Below are positions 34,527-42,063 of a DNA stretch of 42,063 nucleotides, in pieces. The stretch is from Erysipelotrichia bacterium (lineage in GTDB: Bacteria; Bacillota_I; Bacilli_A; Erysipelotrichales; Erysipelotrichaceae): NCBI GenBank assembly GCA_012520255.1, contig JAAYOQ010000007.1:1-42063 (forward strand). The letters are read 5' to 3'. Made by a program: the position numbers and the translations under genes. Each line of letters opens with the position of its first letter. Position 1 is the stretch's first letter. Under the pieces are notes generated by a model. That model did no database searches, had not been told where the DNA came from, and saw only the letters and a list, made by a program, of their open reading frames with translations.

Positions 34527-35900
34527 TTAATACTTGGCTTGTGAAGGGATAAATTTACCGTGTCCCTTTTTACCCTTCAGCACTCCATCTTCAACAATGA
34601 TTTCACCACGAACCATCGTTAAAACCGGAGCTCCTTTCAATCGCCATCCATCATAAGGTGAGAAATCTGAATTACTATGTAAGTCATCGATAGATAGCGT
34701 ATATTCTTTATCTAAATCCACCATTACAATATCTGCATCATAGCCAACATCAATCAATCCTTTTCTAGGCAAGAGATTAAAGTATTTAGCGCAATTGTAA
34801 CTTGATATTTCCACCAGTTTCTCTAAAGATATTTTATCCTTATTTACTCCTTCAGATAACATTACTGGAAGCATCGTTTCAATTCCTGCCATGCCAACTA
34901 CAGCAGACCAGAATTCCTGTTTATGTTTTTTGGCACATGGCGCATGGTCAGAACCTAAAGTTTCAATAATTCCCTTGTTGATACCATCCCAAAGTCCCTG
35001 ATTATCTTCTTTAGTACGAATTGGAGGATTAACCTTACTTAAAATTCGATCAGCATCATCATAGTTCATAACCAGATATTGCGGACAGGTTTCAGCAATA
35101 ATATTAATACCTTCACCACGTAACTTTTCAATCAGTTCAGGTCCTTCTTTAGTACTAAGATGAACAATATAAAGCGTTGCACCAGTAATTTTAGCAAAAT
35201 AAGCACAACGGATAATAGCCTCCAATTCTACAAAATTTGGTCTGGTTTCTGCCCAACGTACAATTTTATTGAACTGTTCATCTTTTAAAATTCTTTCTTT
35301 ATACTGGAAGAAAATCTCTATATTTTCTGCATGTACCTGAGCTTGGGCATATCGAGAAGTTTTAGCAATCTTATCAAAGCCAAAGTAAATAATACCATCG
35401 TCAATTCCAACTTGCGGAGGAACAGCTTCTTTACCACGATAAGGTATATAAAATTTAAAACCTAGAATTCCCTTTTCATATAAACTTGGAATTTCTTCAA
35501 GGTTTTCAGGTGTATAAAGAGCACACTGCAATGCACAATCGATATATGAATTAGCTTCAAGAACATCAACTCGTCCACCTTTTTTGAAAATCTGTTCTTC
35601 AATCGGACCATTATCAAGATTCATACGATCAATCATAGTAGTAACTCCACCAAAAGCAGCAGATATTGATTCTACTTCATAAGATTGCGGAATATCCCAA
35701 TCAGGCCATCCAATATGAACGTGGGTATCAATCAAACCTGGAATCAGATATTTGCCACTGGCATCAATGATACGATCTGCATCATCATCAGAAATAAATT
35801 GTGCAATTTTGATGATTTTCTCATCCTCAACTAAAACATCTAGTTTTCTAGTACTATCGGGACTAACTACTAATCCATTTTTAAAAAGTATCCTACTCAT
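34527..35900 (-). CDS. Cyclic amidohydrolase (dihydropyrimidinase/allantoinase type)
   Basis: A 457-residue binuclear zinc enzyme: H60-x-H62 in DTHVHIG, carboxylated K149 in GFKFYIP, H190 in QVHAEN, H247 in YIVHLST and D318 in GSDHAP, all metal ligands present. The fold and length fit the hydantoinase/dihydropyrimidinase/allantoinase group, which opens cyclic amides such as dihydropyrimidines, hydantoins or allantoin. Which ring is used is not readable. Neighbour glsA also releases ammonia, suggesting a nitrogen-scavenging theme (inference). Start ATG with AAGGGGG; promoter at 35950-35978. Confidence 0.88.
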   Translation of the reverse strand: MSRILFKNGLVVSPDSTRKLDVLVEDEKIIKIAQFISDDDADRIIDASGKYLIPGLIDTHVHIGWPDWDIPQSYEVESISAAFGGVTTMIDRMNLDNGPIEEQIFKKGGRVDVLEANSYIDCALQCALYTPENLEEIPSLYEKGILGFKFYIPYRGKEAVPPQVGIDDGIIYFGFDKIAKTSRYAQAQVHAENIEIFFQYKERILKDEQFNKIVRWAETRPNFVELEAIIRCAYFAKITGATLYIVHLSTKEGPELIEKLRGEGINIIAETCPQYLVMNYDDADRILSKVNPPIRTKEDNQGLWDGINKGIIETLGSDHAPCAKKHKQEFWSAVVGMAGIETMLPVMLSEGVNKDKISLEKLVEISSYNCAKYFNLLPRKGLIDVGYDADIVMVDLDKEYTLSIDDLHSNSDFSPYDGWRLKGAPVLTMVRGEIIVEDGVLKGKKGHGKFIPSQAKY

Positions 35901-35949
35901 ATTTTACCCCCTTTTCTTCATTTTATTGTAAGCACTTTTAAGTAATTTA

Positions 35950-35978
35950 ATTATATTATATTTTTATTTATTATTCAA
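35950..35978 (-). promoter_or_regulatory. Promoter of the amidohydrolase gene
   Basis: On the minus strand TTGAAT (35978-35973), 17 bp, TATAAT (35955-35950). A second overlapping TATAAT lies 5 bp nearer the -35. Confidence 0.6.
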
Positions 35979-36010
35979 AAAAATGTACAAAATATTAGTA
36001 CGAAATTAAA

Positions 36011-36062
36011 AAATAAGCAATTTAATATGATGCGAATCTATTCATTTTTTCATTGCTTATTT
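36011..36062 (-). terminator. Terminator after the GT8 gene
   Basis: ATTGCTTATTT (36062-36052 region, plus-strand reading) and AAATAAGCAAT (36011-36021) form a perfect 11-bp stem with a 30-nt loop; on the minus strand TTTTTTAATTT follows the stem. Confidence 0.75.
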
Positions 36063-36080
36063 ATTGTTTTTTAAAGAATT

Positions 36081-36884
36081 TTATTTATACATAAAATATT
36101 TATATAAACTGGAAAACATACTATATCTTCGAGAACGCCATGGTTTTTTCTTACCACAAAAATGAAGTATACATGTATTTTTCATTACCCAGTCCAAATC
36201 ATGTTTATTTTCACTGTTTAAAAGATAGGCTGTATAAAATCTTACATCATAATTATACAATTCATCAGGTATTTCAATTGTATACTTACCATACATTGAA
36301 TTAAAAATATCCTGATCTGGCAAAAGTAATTCTATATCACTGCTTTCATTTATATTTTTAATAATTTCTTCCATATCTACTATTTCTCTTGCTTTAACAA
36401 GATCCATAAGGATTACTCCTGTATTGAAATATGAATGGTCTGTATCAAGACGAAGTTTATTGATATTATCGGTTAAATTCCCTATTATTGCATGTGATGC
36501 GGCGGCAAAAACTTTTCCTTCTGGAAATTCCATTTCCCAAAGTTTTTTTAAATTATTAATTACTAAAATATCAGGATCTATATATAGAATTCTATCCAGG
36601 CTCTTTGGCAATATTTTAGCAGCTAGCAGTCTGTAATACATCGATTGAGGATAACGTTTAGTAATTTTGGCACTTTCAAAATACTTTTCTGAAATGCAGA
36701 TATGCTTAAAATCAGTTTTCTGTGAATTGCAGAATTTTTTTAAATCTTGTAAATGTTTTTCCTTAATGCCACCATGAATTAACCAAAAAGTATTTTTGGT
36801 ATCCGAATTACTTGCCACAAATGATTTAAGCATCGTCTTAAATGGTAGAATATAATTTTCATCAAATGTTACTAAAATATCCAT
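36081..36884 (-). CDS. GT8-family glycosyltransferase
   Basis: A 267-residue cytoplasmic transferase. DxD at D103-P-D105 in ILYIDPDILV binds the metal and nucleotide-sugar; SYFNTGVILMDL at about 151-163 and the C-terminal HFCGKKKPW are family 8 hallmarks (LgtC/RfaI-like retaining galactosyl- or glucosyltransferases). Probably decorates a cell-surface glycan or teichoic acid. It is alone, with its own promoter and terminator, and no other glycan genes lie beside it. Ribosome site AAGGAG. Confidence 0.92.
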   Translation of the reverse strand: MDILVTFDENYILPFKTMLKSFVASNSDTKNTFWLIHGGIKEKHLQDLKKFCNSQKTDFKHICISEKYFESAKITKRYPQSMYYRLLAAKILPKSLDRILYIDPDILVINNLKKLWEMEFPEGKVFAAASHAIIGNLTDNINKLRLDTDHSYFNTGVILMDLVKAREIVDMEEIIKNINESSDIELLLPDQDIFNSMYGKYTIEIPDELYNYDVRFYTAYLLNSENKHDLDWVMKNTCILHFCGKKKPWRSRRYSMFSSLYKYFMYK

Positions 36885-36938
36885 ACTTTACTCCTTAAGC
36901 AATAAAGACTATTACTTTTTAAACTGTCTCTCACCTAC

Positions 36939-36966
36939 ATTATAAGCAGATGTACATTATTTTCAA
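36939..36966 (-). promoter_or_regulatory. Promoter of the GT8 gene
   Basis: On the minus strand TTGAAA (36966-36961), 16 bp, perfect TATAAT (36944-36939). Confidence 0.65.
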
Positions 36967-36982
36967 TCAACAAAAAGTTGAT
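36966..36982. repeat. Inverted repeat upstream of the GT8 promoter
   Basis: ATCAAC and GTTGAT are perfect 6-bp arms around AAAAA, directly upstream of and touching the -35 box. It could be a regulator site; the rest of 36985-37138 shows nothing I can interpret. Confidence 0.4.
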
Positions 36983-37138
36983 ATTTGTCGGTTAAAACAA
37001 TTGATATTATAATTGAAATCTTTATAGCTGATTATAAAATAATGTATAAGAAAATTCATCTCTTTAATAAGTTTATAAGCCATAAATATTCTTCTGCTAT
37101 ACATGTATTTTTTATTCATGATAAAAATAAAAGCTAAT

Positions 37139-37179
37139 AAAAATGAGTAAATTCACTTTATTTGAATCTACTCATTTTT
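37139..37179 (-). terminator. Terminator after phnA
   Basis: AAAAATGAGTA (37139-37149) pairs perfectly with TACTCATTTTT (37169-37179); T-runs exist on both strands. It begins 5 bp after the phnA stop. Confidence 0.85.
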
Positions 37180-37183
37180 TGTT

Positions 37184-37522
37184 TTATCTTACTTTTATAA
37201 CTGATGATTTAAGAAGCAGTAAGCCAAAGCCGTCTACTCTTCCCTGTATATCGTGACCATCTTGTGGATAATCAAGTATTGTTATCCCTTTAACTTTTGT
37301 GCCTTGCTTTATTGTATCAGAACCCAATTTGATATCCATAGCAATTATTGCCTCTGATCCATCAACAATTTCATTCCCGAAAGAATCTCTTATTTTAGCT
37401 GCTTCTTCAGCTAGCTTTTGTCCCTCTTTAGTCCATTCAAAAAAACACATCGGACAAATCAGCATATTACCATCTTCATAAGTATATGATGCATTGCATT
37501 TAGGACAATCTGGTAAACTCAT
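37184..37522 (-). CDS. yjdM: PhnA/YjdM-family zinc-ribbon protein
   Basis: A 112-residue protein. The N-terminal zinc ribbon has C6-x2-C9 and C23-x2-C26, followed by the family block FFEW. The C-terminal ~60 residues form the SH3-like domain (GSDTIKQGTKVKGI, DGHDIQGRVDGFGLLLLKSSVIKV). Length equals that of E. coli YjdM. Historically named for phosphonate use but no phn genes are near; its role is unsettled. Ribosome site GGGGGAG. Promoter at 37587-37615. Confidence 0.95.
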   Translation of the reverse strand: MSLPDCPKCNASYTYEDGNMLICPMCFFEWTKEGQKLAEEAAKIRDSFGNEIVDGSEAIIAMDIKLGSDTIKQGTKVKGITILDYPQDGHDIQGRVDGFGLLLLKSSVIKVR

Positions 37523-37557
37523 ATTATATCTCCCCCTCTATATTTTTATTGTATGTC

Positions 37558-37569
37558 ACTATTAATAGT
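37558..37569. repeat. 12-bp perfect palindrome in the phnA leader
   Basis: ACTATTAATAGT, self-complementary, about 11-22 bases past the predicted phnA transcription start, where a repressor could bind. AT-rich, so chance cannot be excluded. Confidence 0.35.
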
Positions 37570-37586
37570 AAATATTTTCCGTATTC

Positions 37587-37615
37587 ATTATAATATTGAA
37601 CTCTCTTTAAAACAA
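37587..37615 (-). promoter_or_regulatory. Promoter of phnA/yjdM
   Basis: On the minus strand TTGTTT (37615-37610), 17 bp, perfect TATAAT (37592-37587). The remaining part of this 363-bp gap, 37616-37815, is AT-rich with no feature I can support. Confidence 0.6.
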
Positions 37616-37821
37616 GTTTTGTATCTTATACTTGCCTACATGTTTAAGAGAAAATTATTGTTGCTGAACTAATTTCTCCTTTAAAAAAATCTATATCTTT
37701 TTTTCATGACAAATATCATTAATTTACCTAGGAAATATTAAAAATAAATTTTACAATATAATCAGCATTCTAATAGAAAATCACCACATAGACTGATGAG
37801 AATGACTGAAATTAAAAAAAC

Positions 37822-37843
37822 ATCCACCCTTATATGAGTGGAT
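37822..37843 (-). terminator. Terminator after the PTS-transketolase operon
   Basis: ATCCAC (37822-37827) and GTGGAT (37838-37843) form the stem, with A/T runs on both sides giving a U-tail (GTTTTTTT) on the minus-strand transcript. It lies 43 bp past the last transketolase stop. Confidence 0.8.
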
Positions 37844-37885
37844 ATTTTTTATAAACAGAATATTGTTAGTTTTGTATTCTTAAAA

Positions 37886-38842
37886 TTACAATAATGATTC
37901 AATAGTTTTTACTAAATCTTTGCTCGTCAGATTATATTCTACCTGTAAAAAGTCAGCTGTTCCAACTTGACCGAAGCGATCAGTTACACCATGTCTTTTA
38001 AATAAAACATTGACATTGTTTTCAGCCAAAACTTCTGCTACAGCAGAACCCAAACCACCGATTATACTATGATTTTCAAATGTAACTACAGCTTTTTTGC
38101 CTTCAACCTCTGAAAGGATCAAATCAACATCAAGAGGCTTGATTGTATACATATCAAGCACTTCTACTGATACACCTTTAGTTTCTAACTCTTCAGCTGC
38201 ATCTAAGGCATCGCTTAGAATCTGTCCAGAAGTAATTACTAAAACATCGCTTCCTTCCTTGACCACAGTTCCTTTTCCAAAAACAAACTTTGAGCCAGGT
38301 TCATAAACATTTCTAACTGCTTTTCTATTAATTCTAATATATTTAATTCCCTCTTCACTTGCCGCCTGCCTGACAGCGCACTTTAATTGCGTAACATCTG
38401 CAGGATCAACAATTATAGCATTTGGAATTGTTCGATACAATGCAACATCTTCAAAGCTGGTATGTGTTCCACCATTTGGACCGACAGCAAAGCCTGGATC
38501 AGAACCATAGACATTGATTGTAGTTTTAGCATAAGCTCCAGATAAATAAATCTGATCAAAAACTCTTCTAGATGCAAAAGGTGCAAATGAATGAATAAAT
38601 GGTTTAAACCCCTCAATTGATAATCCAGAAGCTACACCAACCATATTTGCTTCAGCAATACCAACATTAATGAATCTATCTGGATGAGCTTTTTCAATTA
38701 GTGAAGAACCACTTGGAGAAGCCAAATCAGAATCAATAAAGACCAATTTTTCATCATCATTCATTAATTCAGAAACAGTCTGACAGAAAACAATGCTAAG
38801 TTGTTCTCCTTTTTCGTTTCTATTTTCTACTAATTTAAACAT
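37886..38842 (-). CDS. Transketolase, C-terminal subunit
   Basis: A 318-residue protein holding the pyrimidine-binding and C-terminal domains of transketolase: INVGIAEANMVGVASGL with catalytic E64, GPNGGTHTSFEDVALYR, and the C-terminal swivel domain from about 190. It is one half of a split transketolase; its ATG shares one base with the N-subunit stop (TAATG) and AAAGGAGG precedes it, so the halves are made in equal amounts. Catalyses two-carbon transfer between sugar phosphates with thiamine diphosphate. In this operon it likely processes the pentose phosphates derived from the PTS sugar. Confidence 0.95.
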   Translation of the reverse strand: MFKLVENRNEKGEQLSIVFCQTVSELMNDDEKLVFIDSDLASPSGSSLIEKAHPDRFINVGIAEANMVGVASGLSIEGFKPFIHSFAPFASRRVFDQIYLSGAYAKTTINVYGSDPGFAVGPNGGTHTSFEDVALYRTIPNAIIVDPADVTQLKCAVRQAASEEGIKYIRINRKAVRNVYEPGSKFVFGKGTVVKEGSDVLVITSGQILSDALDAAEELETKGVSVEVLDMYTIKPLDVDLILSEVEGKKAVVTFENHSIIGGLGSAVAEVLAENNVNVLFKRHGVTDRFGQVGTADFLQVEYNLTSKDLVKTIESLL

Positions 38843-39690
38843 TAGGCTTCCTCCTTTGCAATATATGCTTTCAACTTTTCTACAGCTTCGTCTGCAGCTT
38901 GATTAATACTTTCATTATTAAACTTTACTGAGTGATTAGAGAACATATCTTCAAAGTATTTAATACCCTGACCTTTAATTGTATCTAACACAATACAAAC
39001 TGCCTGATCTTTTACTGCTTTCAGCTCTGTAATTGCAGAATCAATAGCTTTAACATCACTGCCATCAACTCTAACAGTTTTAAAACCAAAACTTTCCATT
39101 TTAGTTTTTAAATCATAATGGTTAATAATATCTTTGGTATAACCATCTAATTGTCTTTTGTTATCATCAATGATTACGATACAATTATTGAGTTTCTTTT
39201 GGGAGATGTACATAAATGCTTCCCAGCACTGCCCTTCATTTAACTCACCATCACCAACAATTAAATAGGTATAAGCATTTTTACCTTTAAACTTTTGACC
39301 TGTTGCTATACCTGCAGCAATGCTTGTTCCCTGACCTAAAGAGCCAGTAGTCGCATCAACACCAGGTGTTAAATTTCTATCCGGATGTGATGGTAAAATT
39401 GTCCCACCATCATTCAAAGTCAATAATACTTCTTTGGGGAAATATCCCATTTCAGCTAGGGCACTATACCATGCAGGTCCTGCATGACCTTTTGAAAGAA
39501 CAACCATATCACGATCTTCTTTGTTTGGATTTTTTGGATCTACATTAAGATGTTTACCATATAATACAGCAAACAGTTCAACAATTGACATTGAGCCACC
39601 CAAATGCCCATAACCACGATGCATTAACATTTCTAAGACATCTAAGCGAATTTTTGCCGCTAATAATTTTAAATTTTTAATTTCGTTCAT
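38842..39690 (-). CDS. Transketolase, N-terminal subunit
   Basis: A 282-residue thiamine diphosphate-binding half: GYGHLGGSMSIVELF at 27-41, LSKGHAGPAWYSAL at 65-78, the TPP motif GDG at 146-148 followed by IIDDNKRQLDG. Length is normal for split transketolases. Start has GGAG upstream. It follows ulaB after 72 bp containing a strong hairpin, so its level may differ from that of the PTS genes. Confidence 0.95.
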   Translation of the reverse strand: MNEIKNLKLLAAKIRLDVLEMLMHRGYGHLGGSMSIVELFAVLYGKHLNVDPKNPNKEDRDMVVLSKGHAGPAWYSALAEMGYFPKEVLLTLNDGGTILPSHPDRNLTPGVDATTGSLGQGTSIAAGIATGQKFKGKNAYTYLIVGDGELNEGQCWEAFMYISQKKLNNCIVIIDDNKRQLDGYTKDIINHYDLKTKMESFGFKTVRVDGSDVKAIDSAITELKAVKDQAVCIVLDTIKGQGIKYFEDMFSNHSVKFNNESINQAADEAVEKLKAYIAKEEA

Positions 39691-39715
39691 ATTTTCTCCA
39701 GTTATCTTTCTAAAG

Positions 39716-39740
39716 AAAGAGGCGACTTTGCCGCCTCTTT
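39716..39740 (-). terminator. Hairpin inside the PTS-transketolase operon (partial terminator)
   Basis: AAAGAGGCG (39716-39724) and CGCCTCTTT (39732-39740) form a perfect 9-bp stem with 7-nt loop. On the minus strand the 3' side continues CTTTA, a weak U-tract. It could attenuate read-through into the transketolase genes or protect the upstream PTS transcript. Confidence 0.7.
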
Positions 39741-39762
39741 ATAAGTCAATAAACTCAGAAGG

Positions 39763-40074
39763 TTACTCGACACCAATACGGATTATATCGCCTTCTACTT
39801 CAAAGGCAGCTTTCAGTTTCTCTTCAAGTTCGACTTTTGACATAATTTTGTCAAGTACAATTATTCTTGGATAATCTTTAAGTTGTGGATAAATGTCCTT
39901 ACCAACAACAAACAGATCAGCAGAGTTTACATTAACTTCTGAAAGTGAAGTATGTTCACAAGTAACTCCTTCTTTTCCAAGTTTTTTTAATATAGAGTTG
40001 ACATTCAGTTGGACCATCATTGAACTGCCTAGTCCACTTCCGCAACAACACATAATTTTTCTAATTACAGCCAT
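39763..40074 (-). CDS. ulaB: PTS ascorbate-type IIB component
   Basis: A 103-residue phosphocarrier. The loop CCCGSGLGSSMM at 9-20 matches the CGxGxGSSM active site of SgaB/UlaB; by alignment C11 is the phosphorylated cysteine, with C9 and C10 beside it. Passes phosphate from IIA to the sugar crossing IIC. It starts 14 bp after the IIC stop. The sugar could be L-ascorbate or another pentitol-like compound. Confidence 0.9.
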   Translation of the reverse strand: MAVIRKIMCCCGSGLGSSMMVQLNVNSILKKLGKEGVTCEHTSLSEVNVNSADLFVVGKDIYPQLKDYPRIIVLDKIMSKVELEEKLKAAFEVEGDIIRIGVE

Positions 40075-40088
40075 TTTATTTCCCTATA

Positions 40089-41480
40089 TTATTTCTTTTT
40101 AGAAACCAGTTTCAATGCGATTGGTGCTAAATATACCAATACACAGACTACTAATAAAGGCATACCCTTAACAAAGCCAGCGATATTACCAAATACTAAA
40201 GCCATCCATGAGAAGTCAGCATCAGAGAATGTAGTATTAGCAAAACCTAAATTACCGAATACCGGCATAACGATTGCTGGTAAGAAAGTGATTAATAAAC
40301 CGTGGATGAATGAACCAACTACACAACCTTTTAAGCCACCTTCAGCATTGCCGAATACACCAGCAGAAGCTCCACAGAAGAAGTGAGGAACTACACCTGG
40401 AAGAATCATTGCAATAGCAATACCTGCATTATTCATAAGGCCAAGTACTAATAAACCAACAATTCCACCTAAGAATGATACTAAGAAACCAATTAATACT
40501 GCATTTGGTGCATATGGATATACAACCGGACAGTCAATAGCTGGTACAGCACCAGGAACAAGTTTTTCAGCGATACCCTTAAATGCTGGAACCATTTCGC
40601 CAACAATTAAACGTACACCTGATAAGATAATATAGATTGCTCCAGAGAAGCTTAAGCCCTTAGTAATAGCCCATACAGCCCAGTGAATCTTAGTTTCACC
40701 AGCAACTAATAAGTCAGTCAGGTTAGGATATAGAGATGGATCAACATCTAAAATTCCTTTTCCTACTGCGATTGCAGTAACAACTAAGAAGAACACAACC
40801 ATTGTTAAACCAATAGAAACTGTTGTATCTCTCAAGAAAGTTAATCTTTGAGGGAATTCAATTTCTTCAGTTGATTTAGAACCTTTGAATAATTTACCAA
40901 CTTGAGCACTTACCCAGTAACCCAATCCACCAAAGTGTCCAAATCCAAGTTCATCAGTTTCAACAATTTTTTCCATTGTATTTCTTAAGAACCAAGGTGA
41001 GAAAGCACTAACAAATGCCAATAAACAACCACCAGCAATGTATAGTGGGATTCCTTCCAGTCCACCAACGCTCAATACTACAGCAAGCATACATGCCATG
41101 TATAATGAGTGGTGACCAGTTAAGAAAATAAAATTAAGATCAGAGAATCTAGCTAAAACAACATTTAATACTAAGCCTATAACCATAATATAAGATGTAG
41201 CTAAGCCAAACTCTTCAAGTGCCAATGCAACAACAGCTTCATTGTTTGGCACAACACCCTGCATATTAAATGCATAGTTAAACAGATCACCAAAGGCATT
41301 TAATGAGCCTCCAGTTAAGAATCCTGCACCTGCAGATAAAACTAAGAATCCAACGATAGTTTTTACTGTACCCCTTACTACGTCTTCAACTGGTTTACCT
41401 TGCAAAACAAGACCTACCAATGCCATGATACCAACAAGCATTGCTGGAGTGGCAAGGATATTAAGAATAAAATCTAACAT
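40089..41480 (-). CDS. ulaA: PTS ascorbate-type IIC permease
   Basis: A 463-residue membrane protein with about 11 hydrophobic segments, typical of the SgaT/UlaA family. Family-like blocks include GTVKTIVGFLVLSAGAG near the N-terminus, FLTGHHSLYMACMLA, and AGVFGNAEGGLKGCVVGSFIHG toward the C-terminus. Forms the sugar channel of the PTS; starts 27 bp after the IIA gene with AAAGGAGG. Ascorbate is the best-known substrate, but many Firmicutes paralogues with adjacent transketolase probably carry other sugars. Confidence 0.92.
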   Translation of the reverse strand: MLDFILNILATPAMLVGIMALVGLVLQGKPVEDVVRGTVKTIVGFLVLSAGAGFLTGGSLNAFGDLFNYAFNMQGVVPNNEAVVALALEEFGLATSYIMVIGLVLNVVLARFSDLNFIFLTGHHSLYMACMLAVVLSVGGLEGIPLYIAGGCLLAFVSAFSPWFLRNTMEKIVETDELGFGHFGGLGYWVSAQVGKLFKGSKSTEEIEFPQRLTFLRDTTVSIGLTMVVFFLVVTAIAVGKGILDVDPSLYPNLTDLLVAGETKIHWAVWAITKGLSFSGAIYIILSGVRLIVGEMVPAFKGIAEKLVPGAVPAIDCPVVYPYAPNAVLIGFLVSFLGGIVGLLVLGLMNNAGIAIAMILPGVVPHFFCGASAGVFGNAEGGLKGCVVGSFIHGLLITFLPAIVMPVFGNLGFANTTFSDADFSWMALVFGNIAGFVKGMPLLVVCVLVYLAPIALKLVSKKK

Positions 41481-41507
41481 AATTACCTCCTTTATTTATA
41501 GATTTTT

Positions 41508-41963
41508 TTATTGAGCATCAGCATGCGAAATAAATAAGTCATAAATTTCATCTGCTGATGTTGCCTCCAAGAATTTTTGTTCATTCTCCGGATCTCCAAA
41601 AATACTAGAGATTGCAACCATTCCAGTCATATGTGCAGTTGAATCAACAGCACACAAACCGATTAAAACTCTTACGTCATTTTTTTCTTCTGAAAATGCA
41701 ACTGGCTCTTTCAATAAAACACATGACAACATTGTTTTATAAACAATATCATCGTTACCTGAAGCATGAATCAAGGCCATATGGTCACTTAAAACATAAT
41801 ATGGACCATATTCTTCTGTTACCTTTATTACAGCATCCTCATATGCTGATGAACATGCTCCGTCTTTTACTAAAAGATCAACTGATACGTGAACAGCTTC
41901 TTTCCAGTCTTTCACAGAATCAAGAATTATACAATTTTTCTTACTAATCAGATCTCTAATCAT
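41508..41963 (-). CDS. ulaC: PTS IIA component (fructose/ascorbate type)
   Basis: A 151-residue IIA domain. EYGPYYVLSDHMALIHA ends with H66, aligned with the phospho-histidine in ALPHA of mannitol/fructose/ascorbate IIA proteins. First gene of the operon IIA-IIC-IIB-tktN-tktC, with AAAGGAG at its start. The 100 bp upstream to the window edge hold no clear promoter, so the operon may need an activator or begin further out. Confidence 0.9.
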   Translation of the reverse strand: MIRDLISKKNCIILDSVKDWKEAVHVSVDLLVKDGACSSAYEDAVIKVTEEYGPYYVLSDHMALIHASGNDDIVYKTMLSCVLLKEPVAFSEEKNDVRVLIGLCAVDSTAHMTGMVAISSIFGDPENEQKFLEATSADEIYDLFISHADAQ

Positions 41964-42063
41964 TTTTCTCTCCTTTTTTAACCAATAATAATTATTTTAT
42001 TTCTGTTTTAACACACAATAATCTCGTAATGAATATATGAAATTATGAATGGTTACAGTTATA

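Noticed and set aside
1-42063. Mobile elements, tRNA/rRNA genes and CRISPR arrays.
   Set aside because: No transposase or integrase motifs, no tRNA-like cloverleaf next to the defence genes and no regularly spaced repeats were found on reading both strands.

Overview
The window is AT-rich, with strong Shine-Dalgarno sites, short operons, sigma-A-type promoters, U-tailed hairpin terminators, a SAM-I (S-box) riboswitch and PTS genes. This points to a low-GC Firmicute. The mix of rhamnoside hydrolases, PTS, glutaminase and BrnQ/AzlCD suggests a gut anaerobe, perhaps near Erysipelotrichales; that placement is inference. No rRNA, tRNA, IS element or CRISPR array was found.

Layout. (1) 1-4514, minus: a two-gene restriction-modification-like defence unit, a helicase with an N-terminal PLD nuclease-like domain followed three bases later by an Eco57I-type adenine methylase that is cut by the window edge. 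(2) 4913-9898: a Nudix hydrolase, the AzlCD exporter, a membrane M28 peptidase and the BrnQ importer, with a divergent LysR regulator whose start region carries a clean T-N11-A box. (3) 9895-13409, minus: small membrane/TPR proteins, a metallophosphoesterase, a nucleotidyltransferase-fold protein, a ProX-type tRNA editing protein and an unknown protein. (4) 13769-15857, plus: ArsR-type regulator with a Cys-rich tail, then an ABC ATPase and permease; a perfect palindrome covers the promoter start. (5) 16000-18132, plus: a MarR-type regulator followed by SufC and a short SufB/D, a minimal two-gene Fe-S scaffold, with a perfect operator palindrome abutting a near-consensus promoter. (6) 18196-19167, minus: a SAM-I riboswitch controlling an unusually compact MetK-like protein.

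(7) 19175-29435: an L-rhamnoside utilisation locus. A GPH sugar transporter, GH78 alpha-L-rhamnosidase, GH3 beta-glycosidase, rhamnose isomerase and rhamnulokinase lie on the minus strand, with a divergent AraC activator. The kinase lacks its usual C-terminus and no rhamnulose-1-phosphate aldolase is present here. (8) 29546-33423, minus: a TIR domain / transmembrane / beta-propeller-like protein followed by a HExxH metallopeptidase-like protein. The TIR gene has a perfect TTGACA-17-TATAAT promoter only six bases from its ATG and no Shine-Dalgarno site, so its mRNA is probably leaderless. (9) 33517-37522, minus: glutaminase, a hydantoinase/allantoinase-type amidohydrolase, a GT8 glycosyltransferase and PhnA/YjdM. 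(10) 37886-41963, minus: ascorbate-type PTS IIA-IIC-IIB followed by a split transketolase, with a strong hairpin between the PTS genes and the transketolase genes.

The strongest candidates for something under-described are the TIR-propeller/peptidase pair with its leaderless promoter, the PLD-helicase/methylase pair, the S-box-controlled compact MetK, and the MarR-controlled minimal SufCB. All functions are read from motifs and context; no database search was possible.
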